Assembly (NCBI GenBank): GCA_964610505.1
Contig: CAZSXU010000011.1
Location: 1-64,000 of the forward strand
Length of the DNA: 64,000 bases
From: CAZSXU01 sp964610505
GTDB taxonomy: Bacteria > Arandabacterota > Arandabacteria > JAGLYR01
Direction: 5' to 3'
In this document: one piece after another, positions 20,501-26,548 of the stretch
Numbering within the stretch: the first letter of the stretch is position 1
Layout: every line of letters begins with the position of its first letter
Notes under the pieces: generated by a model
What the model was told of the DNA's origin: nothing
What the model saw: the letters and a program-made list of their open reading frames with translations, nothing else
Databases searched by the model: none
Translations under genes and position numbers: made by a program

Positions 20501-21580
20501 GCTGCTCGTGTTCCCGTCCAGGGTCGCCAGGTCGATGATGCCCGTCAACCAGTCGGCGCCACCGGCCGCATTCGGGTCATTGGGATTCAGAATCTCGTCC
20601 TGCTTGGCCACGTACCAGTTTGCCATACCCGCGTTGTCGGAGTCCCAATCGAAGAAGATGTCCGTATCCCCGACGTTCCCCCAGGTCGGCGCATAGGTAT
20701 CGATGGCGTTGGGACAGGTCACCGCAACGCTGTCCGTGTCCGACCCGACGTACTCGAACATCACGTCGAAGTTGGGCAGGTTCTGCCAGTCGGCACTGGC
20801 CTGAGCCGTGACACTCACGTCCAGGAAGTAAAGCTCGTTGGCGATGTTGCGGTTGGCATAGATATAGAGCTTGTCGGTACCGATGAAGGGAGTCGCTCCC
20901 TGTGCGATGTTGAAGTTGCAACCCGAGGTGTCCTCATCCGTCTGGGCGTAGTAGGCCGTTCCCAACGTATAGTCGGGACACGCGATGGGTCCACCGGCGG
21001 TGCTCAAACAGGTCCGTTCCACCGAGAAAACGTACGGGTCACTGGCGTCCGTGCACTCGATGTCGAATCTGTAGTGGAGTGCCGAGTCCGCCGTGGCATT
21101 GGCCTCAAGCCAGTCGGCGTCGACCCACAGCGTGGTGTCGGGCGTCGGGTTCGCCGCAAAATCCCCGTCCCCCGTGTTGCCGGCGTCGGGGAATGCGGGA
21201 TCCGCCGGGTCCGGGCTCAGAAGAGCCAAGTCCGCCGCCGTCTCGTCGGTCGCGGGAACCACCGTCAGGGCAGCCGCCTTGCTCATGCCCAGCATGGATA
21301 GATCCTTCGCCTCAACGGTCGACGCCGCGTTATGCGTATTCTGGAGGTGAACCAGCAACCGCACCTTGTCCCCGGGCGAGGCCACACCCACACCCAACGT
21401 TCCCGGGTTATCGGCCTCTCCAGGATCCTCGACGTCGATCTTCACGTATGTACTCTCAGCAACAGTCGTCTTGACCCTCACACCTCGTTCGAACACAGCC
21501 GAGGCGGGACTGGCACTCAGCACCACCATCGCCGTGAGGATCAGAGAGAGAACCAACAGACGATTCCCTGACGTGATCAT
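11597..21580 (-). CDS. Giant secreted multi-repeat protein (3,327 aa) with FlgD-like C-terminal domain
   Basis: Very large secreted, probably surface or S-layer-like, protein of unknown function. It has a signal peptide (LLVLSLILTAMVVLSASPASA, residues about 8-28), a unique N-terminal region, a long run of Ig/cadherin-like beta modules rich in Asp, Thr and Val with 'DDAGN' turns, and a last ~90 residues of the FlgD-Ig/type-IX type (HNYPNPFDP...VANGVYFCYVEA). Five modules at about residues 728, 857, 975, 1105 and 1253 contain a variant of D-x-N-G-D-G-I-x-x-x-G-D, resembling calcium loops. Cysteine clusters lie near 2340 and 2580. The start at 21580 rather than 21880 is fixed by AAGGAGG just upstream and by the signal peptide. 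A 2,635-codon open frame on the other strand is a shadow. Confidence 0.93.
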   Translation of the reverse strand: MITSGNRLLVLSLILTAMVVLSASPASAVFERGVRVKTTVAESTYVKIDVEDPGEADNPGTLGVGVASPGDKVRLLVHLQNTHNAASTVEAKDLSMLGMSKAAALTVVPATDETAADLALLSPDPADPAFPDAGNTGDGDFAANPTPDTTLWVDADWLEANATADSALHYRFDIECTDASDPYVFSVERTCLSTAGGPIACPDYTLGTAYYAQTDEDTSGCNFNIAQGATPFIGTDKLYIYANRNIANELYFLDVSVTAQASADWQNLPNFDVMFEYVGSDTDSVAVTCPNAIDTYAPTWGNVGDTDIFFDWDSDNAGMANWYVAKQDEILNPNDPNAAGGADWLTGIIDLATLDGNTSSNIGYVGFDFTVIANDEDVPAYEEAQASPMAYPPYNNPYVANQVAVLQADPGWAGTDDPAGTHTVTVTLWDLGGTSISLVSNATLPAIDNVVPDTGTLTEAAIDIETDLTIAGENTWLNPASAGFPAGDEVWCSVDIDGMDDEDDVSFALFDLDTHIDYTDPTTVNGWTMTTAKAPVLTTPHVEVQPGSNKDETNPGVDCLIIDDAGNSFYIASTTNTFPDIDNDIPVPAPGDITITGVDKDFTGAIPANPATPTDEITVAIDLTGIADEETVVAQDGEAFGETFTVNDNGTGADAGGADDHVWHGDVLLTETGIDGTEMFTVIVTDEAGNVSTPVASAAGLNMDTDVPTLTASNVYVAFQDDPNTPGVDGDVNGDGIVGDGDGIIVTVDILAEGLTDVSSAKLGQSRVQVDLELLDVTAGIENMTEDMDAGLWYYNHTMGSDLAGIEDELGATCRVRDDAGNETDWVTGTGSTVEIDQVPPDFDPGDIDFDFASGGDDNDDGIAGIGDMVSIDVTIPDAVMAWLNADPINGGGWVEMEIAKAAFTLELEVTEDGTGGMGQGIQVKAEDDAGNENTVTSSETMDLDPVPPTMDLDYVSAFLSGDHVGGVGLPGEDIVNVLDDVTFYYDGTFDGDIASVTVEATNYDGVTKEIIDLAPNFNGMGADHFGWVLTVAATGLDLPPTADGTAVMFTATDDAGNVSTGYFYPENTDTSLPLGGPARTPTYAAVDTDPPDTPVDQAFIVLGDLVKGNGIVNAGDRMDIIVNMGDPADPNYDMRWENTANGSRVFADLSHYGLGAAVELTDDEFSVGGEGDGQFSYVDGNDMQGFVVQGGDLDVAAGDDDAKVEVWARDDQGNVDQSKVLTLAPDDGAKALIPVDTELPMVAAADVTVTLTTDADGNGIANIGDTVLLSVDMTDAAAVDDITAVWALLAPWGDPTADDDVLYVVLTEGASDVWTFSHVIQRTDNVTLWDTGAGFSATVDVIAADDAGNFSGYNTYDPVDIAYTTSVVQELLVDATAPLPVTQLAAEILDSGRIEVTWTGSASADIHHYMVYTDGGTGTVDYGTPIGGPIDANTTTWVSDFLITEAKATWLFAVRGYDDGGNDDGDEFWVTGGTPDDSAPVATLASIPVGHTLGDGGLINASRPIMIHADVDQGLYPDVASCQFRYRIKDMDPDTAGDQPGPFDNVGASDATIPFELSTADLATAEAALLAAQGDVTLQVIPRVFDDAGNYQSDDDLMAAKAYYEFTLDTMRPDVTIFSVDGNPSPDNMEVSGVVPVVVHAQDNLSTEFKVSVWLDTDRILYQEGVTFTDSKWAFDLDLTNFDAGGVELDVIVYDGAGWIEGDASPNGGQHGIDLTVLDTEPPAAVIAWPYHGQRVPIGQQVGVTVYVPTSADVATVGIWMDDPGPAKDWVLVDVVDNTLDPWYYAKWNTTGLVDGESYGLKAEITDTSGNSDFTPEITVIADGTLPTFALSVETSYDICDRDVPTVTGTVEFTATLEGKPPVDIGEVDLYVRPTNTPDLWGNWTYVSTVYQSEPGPGGTGTTIFRFQWDASALAEGYDVRLISWDTTWWVTTGDFDGNGTTDDFSFNPNDGWCTQVWVDNSPPTGYVSRMVSGGNDFVDPTNWGYGLLWVSPGDDITCETTFPEACSDEMHRCQYWVEWDGTDYPVASSSTPPNFPATFNPVADGIIPPAAIDDGFETFYVWAEYWDVLGGTSTTDYAEVYMLDNTETQVFVTSPGAGAFVRGSVCLEAKRLDNYTATEYKWEYSTDNETWHLIKKTTSNSATWETLNSVADGSAWLRVTSTDQHLNTNTSPAVQVSVDNSVPTAGTLTGIPDMMGRMPVTLTTTATDASGIAKVVWQTKWSSSGVASWSTIATDECAPFSYEWDAWNWYQCSGQIMVRAIIHDRAIECLGDTDGNQTIVEVETTMDFCPPFGCLAMINDTSTLDSDLTLEFPAGQMTFYANATDNPAEMSYYDCIYEECCWNDGDEIIHSGVMGVQFQVYQGGWSDIGLPVTEVGQSGYYELMWDNGEWPQGTALRVRATVIDNAYNVYEGSYCCPEVYFTIGDDTPPVVTLRAIDPITGTLVYTTSTSEVGEIGEIEFRVLQLAKAESDWTIIGKRTGEPSNWGYCNDHLLWGSYDRWEFRNWPSGDYLLEARAFDVDHTELNPLYDVNPPTLKVRVDAEAQRVTVLPSGAEHFTSLEPLGIVEDYLYSYCEVINVEVSCDDCVECEGCCPGGPVLVFFGHDYPCDDGCDSWYVDVIGTEYNDIDGLWRQVEYYYLNWLGVEYEGDVTIVGSWWDADVAEPTDPEVDAMVATTRVFRVSQERGTAGPVSEDGVVVDIAPGNGVDWYGLRMAKVPQPPTPPHQQDHLTPVGDTRSICLIGNNPSVDNVATVTLPYCPPSPLKGSFQSLGLTVGRWDCACKTSGDGEWAFWDIWDVAADEENCTVTFKTSTLGIFSVIERQGLSISNCGPFIKATRLVTVDEETELRTYTNATPILMAYITDNTHSKNGSHVDQGVIPSSIKAVLNGITIFSNGTFSENWTYANDLGFSSSGQNWYDSISGLFAIEALNENEFLHPGEMYTLELTARNNVYDKVSATCEFYIDRTRPVIDWTAGPIGPNFDVQFTITDTEAGVDPRSIYLDFYGVRPDRDDPNCCDDSDYAHLDGTEIKEYRMQLTPDALTITEDENGVTTVLAEDISMDLIDGELLEVVLYSYRYCNECADDYDYEVLERDEVIYDYDYGVYDRVYDYNTSMTHPNMTLPVVRRYMVDATPPESDILTSLSAETMQIKLTADCISDPIDPSTIVITEDGEEVEESHWTYNEDTCILIYSPTPGGVDVVVKYEDSVGNVATLTFGTEGKVLTFTDPHNYPNPFDPEVDGSTSVVGYLSKTCHVTARVFDFAGNHVVTLVEDEVMTHELNSVTWAGADQDGNPVANGVYFCYVEADDGSKVTTAVVKIAVLRGSSD

Positions 21581-22008
21581 CGACCTAACCTCCTTCGCGC
21601 GTTTTCCACCGCGTCCCGAGTCACGGACTTCGTTCACCCCGTGTCTCCTTTCTCGCCCTACTCCGTTTCCCTTACAACAAGAACTCACTCGCATCCTCCT
21701 TGTTGTCGAGCAACGAGCGCCTTGGCCCCCCCGAGCCATCATGTTATCAGCGCTGTTCCGGCGCGAGACCTCTCCGGGTCCCCAACCGTTCTCCACATCG
21801 CCTCTAACCCATCGTTTCCTTGTTTCCTCAGAACATCCATGTTGCCTGGCGTGGCGCGTCTTCCCCCCTTTAGTGATCACCAGGCAACTGCTCCCCGAAA
21901 AACGAGAACAGTTTCCACGAAAGCGCGCAATACGGGCGGTCTACACCACCGCACCGCAGAGCCACGACAATACCGTGCTCCAAGATCTCTCCTTCAAAAG
22001 TCCGGGGC
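21581..22008 (-). other. Long 5' leader of the giant gene
   Basis: From the proposed promoter to the ATG there are about 420 untranslated bases, unusually long here. An inverted pair TTGCCTGG/CCAGGCAA (about 21844-21895) could form a stem. No known riboswitch could be recognised. The frame is open but has no coding features (basic, low-quality translation). The remaining gap up to 22225 holds the promoter and otherwise nothing identified. Confidence 0.35.
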
Positions 22009-22037
22009 AATATGTCATACGATCTGCAGGGTGTCAA
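22009..22037 (-). promoter_or_regulatory. Candidate sigma-70 promoter of the giant gene
   Basis: On the minus strand a perfect TTGACA (22037-22032) is followed after 17 bases by CATATT (22014-22009). A weaker alternative pair (TTGACG/TAGTTT, 17 bases apart) lies about 100 bases further upstream. Both point at the giant gene. Confidence 0.5.
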
Positions 22038-22225
22038 GGGCAAACTCCGAGAGCCCGTCCCGGAACACCCAGAGTGCCGCAACACTAAGCGGCTCAGAAA
22101 CTAGCACCGCCCTATAGGGGCGTCAAGAGAAAAGTTGCCGATCTTTGGAACTTTTTTCACAGGTTTCGCTTGTTTACAATTCGGCATGCCCACATGCGCG
22201 GTTTAGCTCTTTCTTGACAACCGGT

Positions 22226-23224
22226 TCACTTTCGTAAGAGATCCATCACGGCACCGAACGATGCGAAGATTACCCAATCGGGAAACGACTTCTCGGGATT
22301 CGACAGACTCGCCGCCGCTGCACCACCGGAGGAAAGCGCCACTTCCCCTCCCAACCGTATCCAACAACGACGCCCCAGCCATCTCCTCAAACCGGCGTTT
22401 GCAGAGATCGGATTCTCCCGCCATTCCATCCGGCGGCGCGCATGGATGAACTGATCTCCCCGTACTTCCGCTTCCATCGTGAGTTGCGGAGCCGCATATC
22501 TCCAACCCACCCTCAGCAACATCACGTCGTTGAACTCGGCGTCCTCGCCGGCAACCACGGAGTAAGAAACGTCCGGCCAGACAAGGCTACCGTCAACCTC
22601 GTTTCTATGCCAACGGTAGCCGCAGTTGATATACAGGGCACAGCAGGCCGACTCGAAGAAGCGCGAGAGGTCGATGTCGCACAATCCCACCACGGCGTAG
22701 TCGGTGATGCCCGTCGTGAAATCACCCGCACGTCCTGCGTCCTCCGCTCCCGTCGGAAGAAGCACCATCCCCGCGAGCCCAAATCGCAGAAGGCTCTCGC
22801 TCCTCCGTGGACTGAGACGGGCGCCGATCCACGTATCCGCCCAGGCCGTTTCTTTGAGCTCGTCACTCGAGCCGAACCGCCATCGAACCCGGCGCCGCGC
22901 GGGTTCCACCCACGCACTCAACCGCTCGGTCAGCGAGAGCGAAAGGCGGACTCGAGTCGTGAGAACCTCTTCTTCATCGGCGACTTGGGTCGACGGAGAC
23001 ACTGTGGAATAGAGGCTGTAAGCGGAGATCGTCAGCTCGGCCCGAAGCCGGCCGGGGACACCGCCCCGAGCCGGGATTGTATAGAGAAACGGGAGGCTTC
23101 GCGCGACGTTCTCCGGCGCGGCGGTGTCTCGAGAAATGTCATCGCTCCGGGCCTCGAGACCCTCCGGAGCAAAAAGCCACCCGGCCAGAACAAGAAACAG
23201 CGCTGCCCGCGAGGTCGAACTCAC
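22226..23224 (-). CDS. Predicted outer-membrane/secreted protein, family not recognised
   Basis: A 332-residue protein beginning with a signal peptide (AALFLVLAGWLFAPEGLEA, to about residue 25). The rest alternates polar and hydrophobic residues as in a transmembrane beta barrel (for example TTRVRLSLSLTERLSAWVEP, then ITDYAVVGLCDIDLSRFF), and it ends hydrophobic (FASFGAVMDLLRK). It resembles 'transporter'-type barrel proteins but no family motif is certain. Its GTG start overlaps the stop of the DUF1844 gene by four bases (GTGA), so the two are translationally coupled. Downstream lies the long upstream region of the giant gene. Confidence 0.75.
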   Translation of the reverse strand: MSSTSRAALFLVLAGWLFAPEGLEARSDDISRDTAAPENVARSLPFLYTIPARGGVPGRLRAELTISAYSLYSTVSPSTQVADEEEVLTTRVRLSLSLTERLSAWVEPARRRVRWRFGSSDELKETAWADTWIGARLSPRRSESLLRFGLAGMVLLPTGAEDAGRAGDFTTGITDYAVVGLCDIDLSRFFESACCALYINCGYRWHRNEVDGSLVWPDVSYSVVAGEDAEFNDVMLLRVGWRYAAPQLTMEAEVRGDQFIHARRRMEWRENPISANAGLRRWLGRRCWIRLGGEVALSSGGAAAASLSNPEKSFPDWVIFASFGAVMDLLRK

Positions 23225-23601
23225 GATTCCTCTTTTCCCTTCTCCTTCTCCACACCGGATGTATTCGCGGCCGATTCCTCCTTCTGCTCATCCGGCTCAT
23301 CTTCCCGATCGGATTCGCCTTCCGGAGGCTCGGGTTTCTTCGCTTCGTCCACGTAGTTCATCCGCAGTTCGTACACCACGCGATCCAGAATTTTGTCCTC
23401 CGCGTCGTTCAGGTTTCCTTTGGTCTTCTCCTGGAGCATGGCGAGCATGTCGATGGCCGCCTTCGCCGAGAGAAGATCTCGCTCAACCTTGCCGGTGAAA
23501 GGGCTCGCTATTTTCCCGAGGTGCTGCATCGCGCTGGTCTGGAGCGTGAGAACCATCTGGAGGAAAAGGTTGCCGGATTCTCTCTCTTCAGCATCGCTCA
23601 T
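23221..23601 (-). CDS. DUF1844 domain-containing protein
   Basis: A 126-residue acidic soluble protein. Residues 10-85 match the DUF1844 pattern: a helix beginning NLFLQMVLTLQTSAMQHLGK, then DLLSAKAAIDMLAMLQEKTKGNL and a final RVVYELRMNYV. After it comes a highly charged Glu/Lys tail (about 88-126) that looks disordered. The molecular role of the family is unknown. The ATG is preceded by GGGGAGGG. It is coupled to the outer-membrane-like gene downstream, and a promoter is proposed at 23685-23714. Confidence 0.88.
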   Translation of the reverse strand: MSDAEERESGNLFLQMVLTLQTSAMQHLGKIASPFTGKVERDLLSAKAAIDMLAMLQEKTKGNLNDAEDKILDRVVYELRMNYVDEAKKPEPPEGESDREDEPDEQKEESAANTSGVEKEKGKEES

Positions 23602-23684
23602 CGTTCACCCTCCCCTTTGGGTGTGTTGTGTCGGTAAGACTCTCGGGCGTGCTTCTGAGACACGCGCTGAACTCCATCGAACGC

Positions 23685-23714
23685 ATTCTGATGGACGAAT
23701 CGACGGCAAGTCAA
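23685..23714 (-). promoter_or_regulatory. Candidate promoter for the DUF1844/outer-membrane pair
   Basis: The minus strand shows TTGACT (23714-23709), an 18-base spacer, then CAGAAT (23690-23685), about 80 bases before the DUF1844 ATG. The match is moderate. Confidence 0.35.
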
Positions 23715-23832
23715 GTGGTTCCTGGATCGCACGATGGGGGACGATTCTGGCACGGTCGTTGCGAAGGTTCAGTTGCGAACCGTGGGACGGAGGGCCGATC
23801 ACCGCACAAGCCCCGGGATGGAGGCCGTCGTC

Positions 23833-24024
23833 ATGTTCCGCCGATTGCTATCGTACCTCGCGCTCGTCTCGTGCTTGCTGGCCGTAGGATGTTGCGTGGA
23901 TGTCTTTGATCCCGATTGCGACCGGCGTTGTTCACGCCACTGCGATTGTGACTGTGGGTGCGATTGTGACGTGCGCATCTGTGTCGACGATTGTGATTGC
24001 TGCGACTGCTGCTACTATTATTGA
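23833..24024 (+). CDS. Small Cys/Asp-rich lipoprotein (63 aa), unknown
   Basis: A 63-residue lipoprotein precursor. The signal peptide MFRRLLSYLALVSCLLAVGC ends in lipobox A-V-G-Cys20, and the mature part is only 44 residues. Fifteen of those are cysteine (20, 21, 29, 33, 37, 39, 41, 43, 45, 50, 54, 56, 57, 59, 60) and twelve aspartate, in alternating D-C steps, ending in three tyrosines. Such a sequence could bind metals or be heavily cross-linked outside the membrane; this is inference. The ATG at 23833 is chosen because GGAGG lies eight bases upstream and the signal peptide starts there; an upstream ATG (23734) adds a non-signal stretch. It precedes the CHAT operon by 386 bases on the same strand. 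Confidence 0.7.
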   Translation: MFRRLLSYLALVSCLLAVGCCVDVFDPDCDRRCSRHCDCDCGCDCDVRICVDDCDCCDCCYYY

Positions 24025-24105
24025 GCGAAGGGCAAGATGCCCCGCGGCATTGTGTGCACTCTGTTCCGAGTCACTCGCCACCGGGATCCCGGGAAACGGA
24101 TGTCC

Positions 24106-24123
24106 TTCCCGCCAAGGCGGGAA
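24106..24123 (+). terminator. Short hairpin after the Cys-rich lipoprotein gene
   Basis: TTCCCGCC and GGCGGGAA form a compact perfect hairpin 82 bases after the stop, followed by CCGGTTTGACC with no real T-run. It may end the short transcript, with low certainty. In the rest of 24025-24410 I see only a small period-7 array. Confidence 0.35.
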
Positions 24124-24216
24124 CCGGTTTGACCTTGCCTGAGAAAGCCATGAGGCAAGGCGGCCCCCGCCTCCTCGGGGACGACAAAGGGCGAGGAACA
24201 GGTGGCTGGGAACACC

Positions 24217-24245
24217 GGTGACAGGTGACGGGTGACACATCACGA
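24217..24245. repeat. Short 7-nt-period array
   Basis: Three to four heptads (GTGACAG, GTGACGG, GTGACAC) lie upstream of the CHAT gene. They are a small member of the window-wide period-7 family. No convincing sigma-70 promoter was found in this gap, which fits transcription by an alternative sigma factor. Confidence 0.4.
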
Positions 24246-24410
24246 AAGGCAGGGTTGCCTCGTCGAGCCGCGGCTTCTCCCGCGCACCGTCTCGCTTTCC
24301 TATGTATATGTATGTACGAACACCGGTCGCTCGTCGATGATCGGCATTGCGCCCCGCCGCCGCCTCCTGTACCATGGCCCCGAACTCGATTCATCCGACG
24401 AGGACGGCCC

Positions 24411-25865
24411 ATGGCACACATCGACCTGATTCTGAGCGAGCAATCGTCCAGTGAGATTCGAATCAGCATCGTCGGAGACGCCCTCCCTTCGGGAGCTCTC
24501 TCTGAACGAGTCGGCGTCGACCGGGCCGAGGTGAACGAGATGAGCCGGCGCATCTCGAGAGACCTCCTGGACTGGGCAAACCGCCCATCCCACCTACGGC
24601 CGGGGCCCTCGATTCACGAGACTCTCGCTCAGAGCGGCCTGGCTCTCTACCAGGCCCTCTTCGGACAAGCGGGAGACGCGCTTCGGGCTCTGAAGACCCG
24701 TTGGCATACTCAGGAACGGTACTGCCTGCTCCATCTGGATGAGGGTCTTGTGGGCTGTCCCGTAGAACTCTGCCACGATGGGGACGCGTTCCTCGGCGAG
24801 ACGTTTCTGATGGGTCGCCACATCACGACGTCCCGGCCGCACCATCCGCCGATTCGGACGGAGACACGCCCCTCAAGGATCCTGGTTCTGGCCAACCCAT
24901 CGGAAGATCCCTGCCTGAGCGACTCGGCCGACGAAGAGCTTCGGGAGATCCGTAACGCACTGCAATCATGGGCCGGTGCCGATCTTCGCGTGCACATGGG
25001 GAAAACCATTGACGCCAAGCTGTTGGACCAGATCTTGCCGGGGTCTGCGGTTGCACATTTCATCGGACACGCAGACCACCCACGCGGCCCATCGGACCAG
25101 GCCGGACAGGCAAACGACCCACGCGGCCCGTCGGACCCGAACGGCTGGAGGCTCTTCGGTCGACGCTGGTATGGGGCGGAGCGGATCGGCCGCCTTCAGA
25201 ACCCCCCCACTCTCGTGTTTGCCAACGCGTGTGCGACGGCGCAGTCGGCGGAGTGGACAAGTGGGGGCTCACTGGTGCGCGCCTTTCTGGAGCGCGGGAC
25301 GCGTGCGTACGTCGGAACCTGGTGGGAAGTTGGAAGCCCCTTCGCCGCCGCCTTCGCCGCCGCCTTCTACCAAACCCTCGCAGGGGGAACCACGATCGGC
25401 CGCGCGCTGGCCCGAGCGCGGGAAGAAACGCGAGCCCAGTTCGGTCCCGACAATGCCGGCTGGGCCAGCTACGTCCTTTACGGCGACCCGCGAACCCGGC
25501 TCCACGGGACCCGTGTTCCTGCGACCGCTAGCGCTTCCTCCCGTTGGAAACGAATCCTGGCGGGCCTTCTGATCGTGCTGGGCATACTCGTCCCTACGAC
25601 GCTCGGGCAACGCGGTCCGGTTCCAGAGGGCGACGAGGCGCCCGTCATGCAATACGGTTATCTCACGTTTGAGTCGGAGCCCGAGGGAGCCTTTGTCCGG
25701 GTGGATGGAGAATCTCGAGGCACGACCCCCTTGACCCTTGAGCTATCGGAAGGAACGCACGAAGTGAGCTTCGAGCTACCGGGGCACCGCGGCTGGGAGG
25801 CCTCGGCCGTGGTCGATCCCCGGAACCCTCAGGTCGTTCGCGCCCGTTTGGAGGAGCTGCCGTGA
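24411..25865 (+). CDS. Membrane-anchored CHAT-domain caspase-like protease with C-terminal PEGA domain
   Basis: Predicted cysteine protease of the CHAT (caspase/separase-like, clan CD) family, 484 residues. The catalytic dyad is visible as His220 in HFIGHAD and Cys274 in VFANACATAQ. The domain spans about 100-370 and ends in the usual GWASYVLYGDP. One membrane segment follows (about 381-398), then an extracytoplasmic PEGA domain (about 412-484: GYLTFESEPEGAFVRVDG...GTTPLTLEL). A 13-codon in-frame duplication (around 25074-25150) adds a DPRGPSD repeat just after the catalytic His. There is no TPR sensor as in many CHAT proteins. The start at 24411 has GAGGA six bases upstream. It is first gene of an operon with an ECF sigma factor; its stop overlaps the next start (GTGA). 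The substrate is unknown. Confidence 0.9.
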   Translation: MAHIDLILSEQSSSEIRISIVGDALPSGALSERVGVDRAEVNEMSRRISRDLLDWANRPSHLRPGPSIHETLAQSGLALYQALFGQAGDALRALKTRWHTQERYCLLHLDEGLVGCPVELCHDGDAFLGETFLMGRHITTSRPHHPPIRTETRPSRILVLANPSEDPCLSDSADEELREIRNALQSWAGADLRVHMGKTIDAKLLDQILPGSAVAHFIGHADHPRGPSDQAGQANDPRGPSDPNGWRLFGRRWYGAERIGRLQNPPTLVFANACATAQSAEWTSGGSLVRAFLERGTRAYVGTWWEVGSPFAAAFAAAFYQTLAGGTTIGRALARAREETRAQFGPDNAGWASYVLYGDPRTRLHGTRVPATASASSRWKRILAGLLIVLGILVPTTLGQRGPVPEGDEAPVMQYGYLTFESEPEGAFVRVDGESRGTTPLTLELSEGTHEVSFELPGHRGWEASAVVDPRNPQVVRARLEELP

Positions 25866-26548
25866 CCGTGTCCCGGGCCGCCCGCGTCACGCTCGGAGAC
25901 ATCGCCGCCGGGCTATCCGGGGCGCTTCTTGTGACCCTCGCCGTGTGGGCCCTTGTTCTTCTCGCATTCGAACCTGCCCATGCCCGGCCGAATGCCGATG
26001 CACTTCCGCGCGGCCTGACCGAACCTGCGCATGCCCGGCCGAATGCCGATGCACTTCCGCGCGGCCTGACCGTAGAGGACCGGCATGGGCACGCGCGGAA
26101 TCTCGACGACGTGTTTCCCCGTTCGAAACGACTCCTGGTCTTCTGGCGAATCGATTCCAAGCCGTCCCGAGAGGCGCTGATCCATCTTCATCAGAACCGG
26201 CATCGCCTGAGCAAGAGAAACATTTTCGTGGTAGGCATTTCCCCCTCGGAGCGGTCCGCCGCGGCTACATTCCTCCAGACGCAGGGCATCGGTTTCGAAA
26301 ACCTCTATGATCCCGGGGGCAAGGTTGCATCGGCGCTCGGACTCGGGTACGTTTATCCCAGCCTGGCCCTTCTGGACGAGAAAGACAACGTCCTCGGACG
26401 CACCGAGGGGGGCGGTGAGAGTTTCGATATCCAGTTCTCCCGGCTTCTCTGCGCCTGTGACGCCGGCAAAGACGGCGGGGGATGGATCTGGATCGTGGGC
26501 TCCGCGCTGGCGGGTGCCGCCCTCCTGACCCTGGTCCTGGGGAGATGA
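25862..26548 (+). CDS. Thioredoxin/TlpA-fold membrane protein lacking catalytic cysteines
   Basis: A 228-residue protein with an N-terminal membrane segment (about 16-36), a thioredoxin-like domain (about 70-195) and a second membrane segment (about 206-226). The fold is suggested by RLLVFWRIDSKPSREAL, which aligns with the TlpA segment VLVFWATWCPPC, and by VYPSLALLDEKDNVLGR. Both redox cysteines are replaced by serine (Ser99, Ser102), so it is probably a binding or sensing domain, not a redox enzyme. A CAC pair occurs just before the second membrane segment. Residues 37-70 are an exact duplication of 17 residues (EPAHARPNADALPRGLT twice; 51-nt units at 25970 and 26021). GTG start and ATGA end couple it to both neighbours. 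It may serve as partner or substrate of the CHAT protease; that is inference. Confidence 0.8.
   Translation: MTVSRAARVTLGDIAAGLSGALLVTLAVWALVLLAFEPAHARPNADALPRGLTEPAHARPNADALPRGLTVEDRHGHARNLDDVFPRSKRLLVFWRIDSKPSREALIHLHQNRHRLSKRNIFVVGISPSERSAAATFLQTQGIGFENLYDPGGKVASALGLGYVYPSLALLDEKDNVLGRTEGGGESFDIQFSRLLCACDAGKDGGGWIWIVGSALAGAALLTLVLGR

Noticed and set aside
13394..21301. 2,635-codon open frame on the plus strand opposite the giant gene
   Set aside because: It is the antisense shadow of a GC-rich gene with biased codons. The translation has no signal, motif or composition of a real protein, while the minus-strand frame has a signal peptide, repeats, a C-terminal domain and a ribosome-binding site.
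21581..21880. Longer N-terminus of the giant protein (start at 21880)
   Set aside because: The extra 100 residues are basic and unlike the rest, and would bury the signal peptide. A strong AAGGAGG site lies just before 21580.
21581..22002. c-di-GMP or other known riboswitch in the giant gene leader
   Set aside because: The conserved cores of GEMM-type and other common riboswitches were not found by eye; only one inverted pair is visible.
24225..24410. Longer start for the CHAT protein
   Set aside because: The added 62 residues show no domain and the upstream start has no ribosome-binding site. GAGGA precedes the ATG at 24411.
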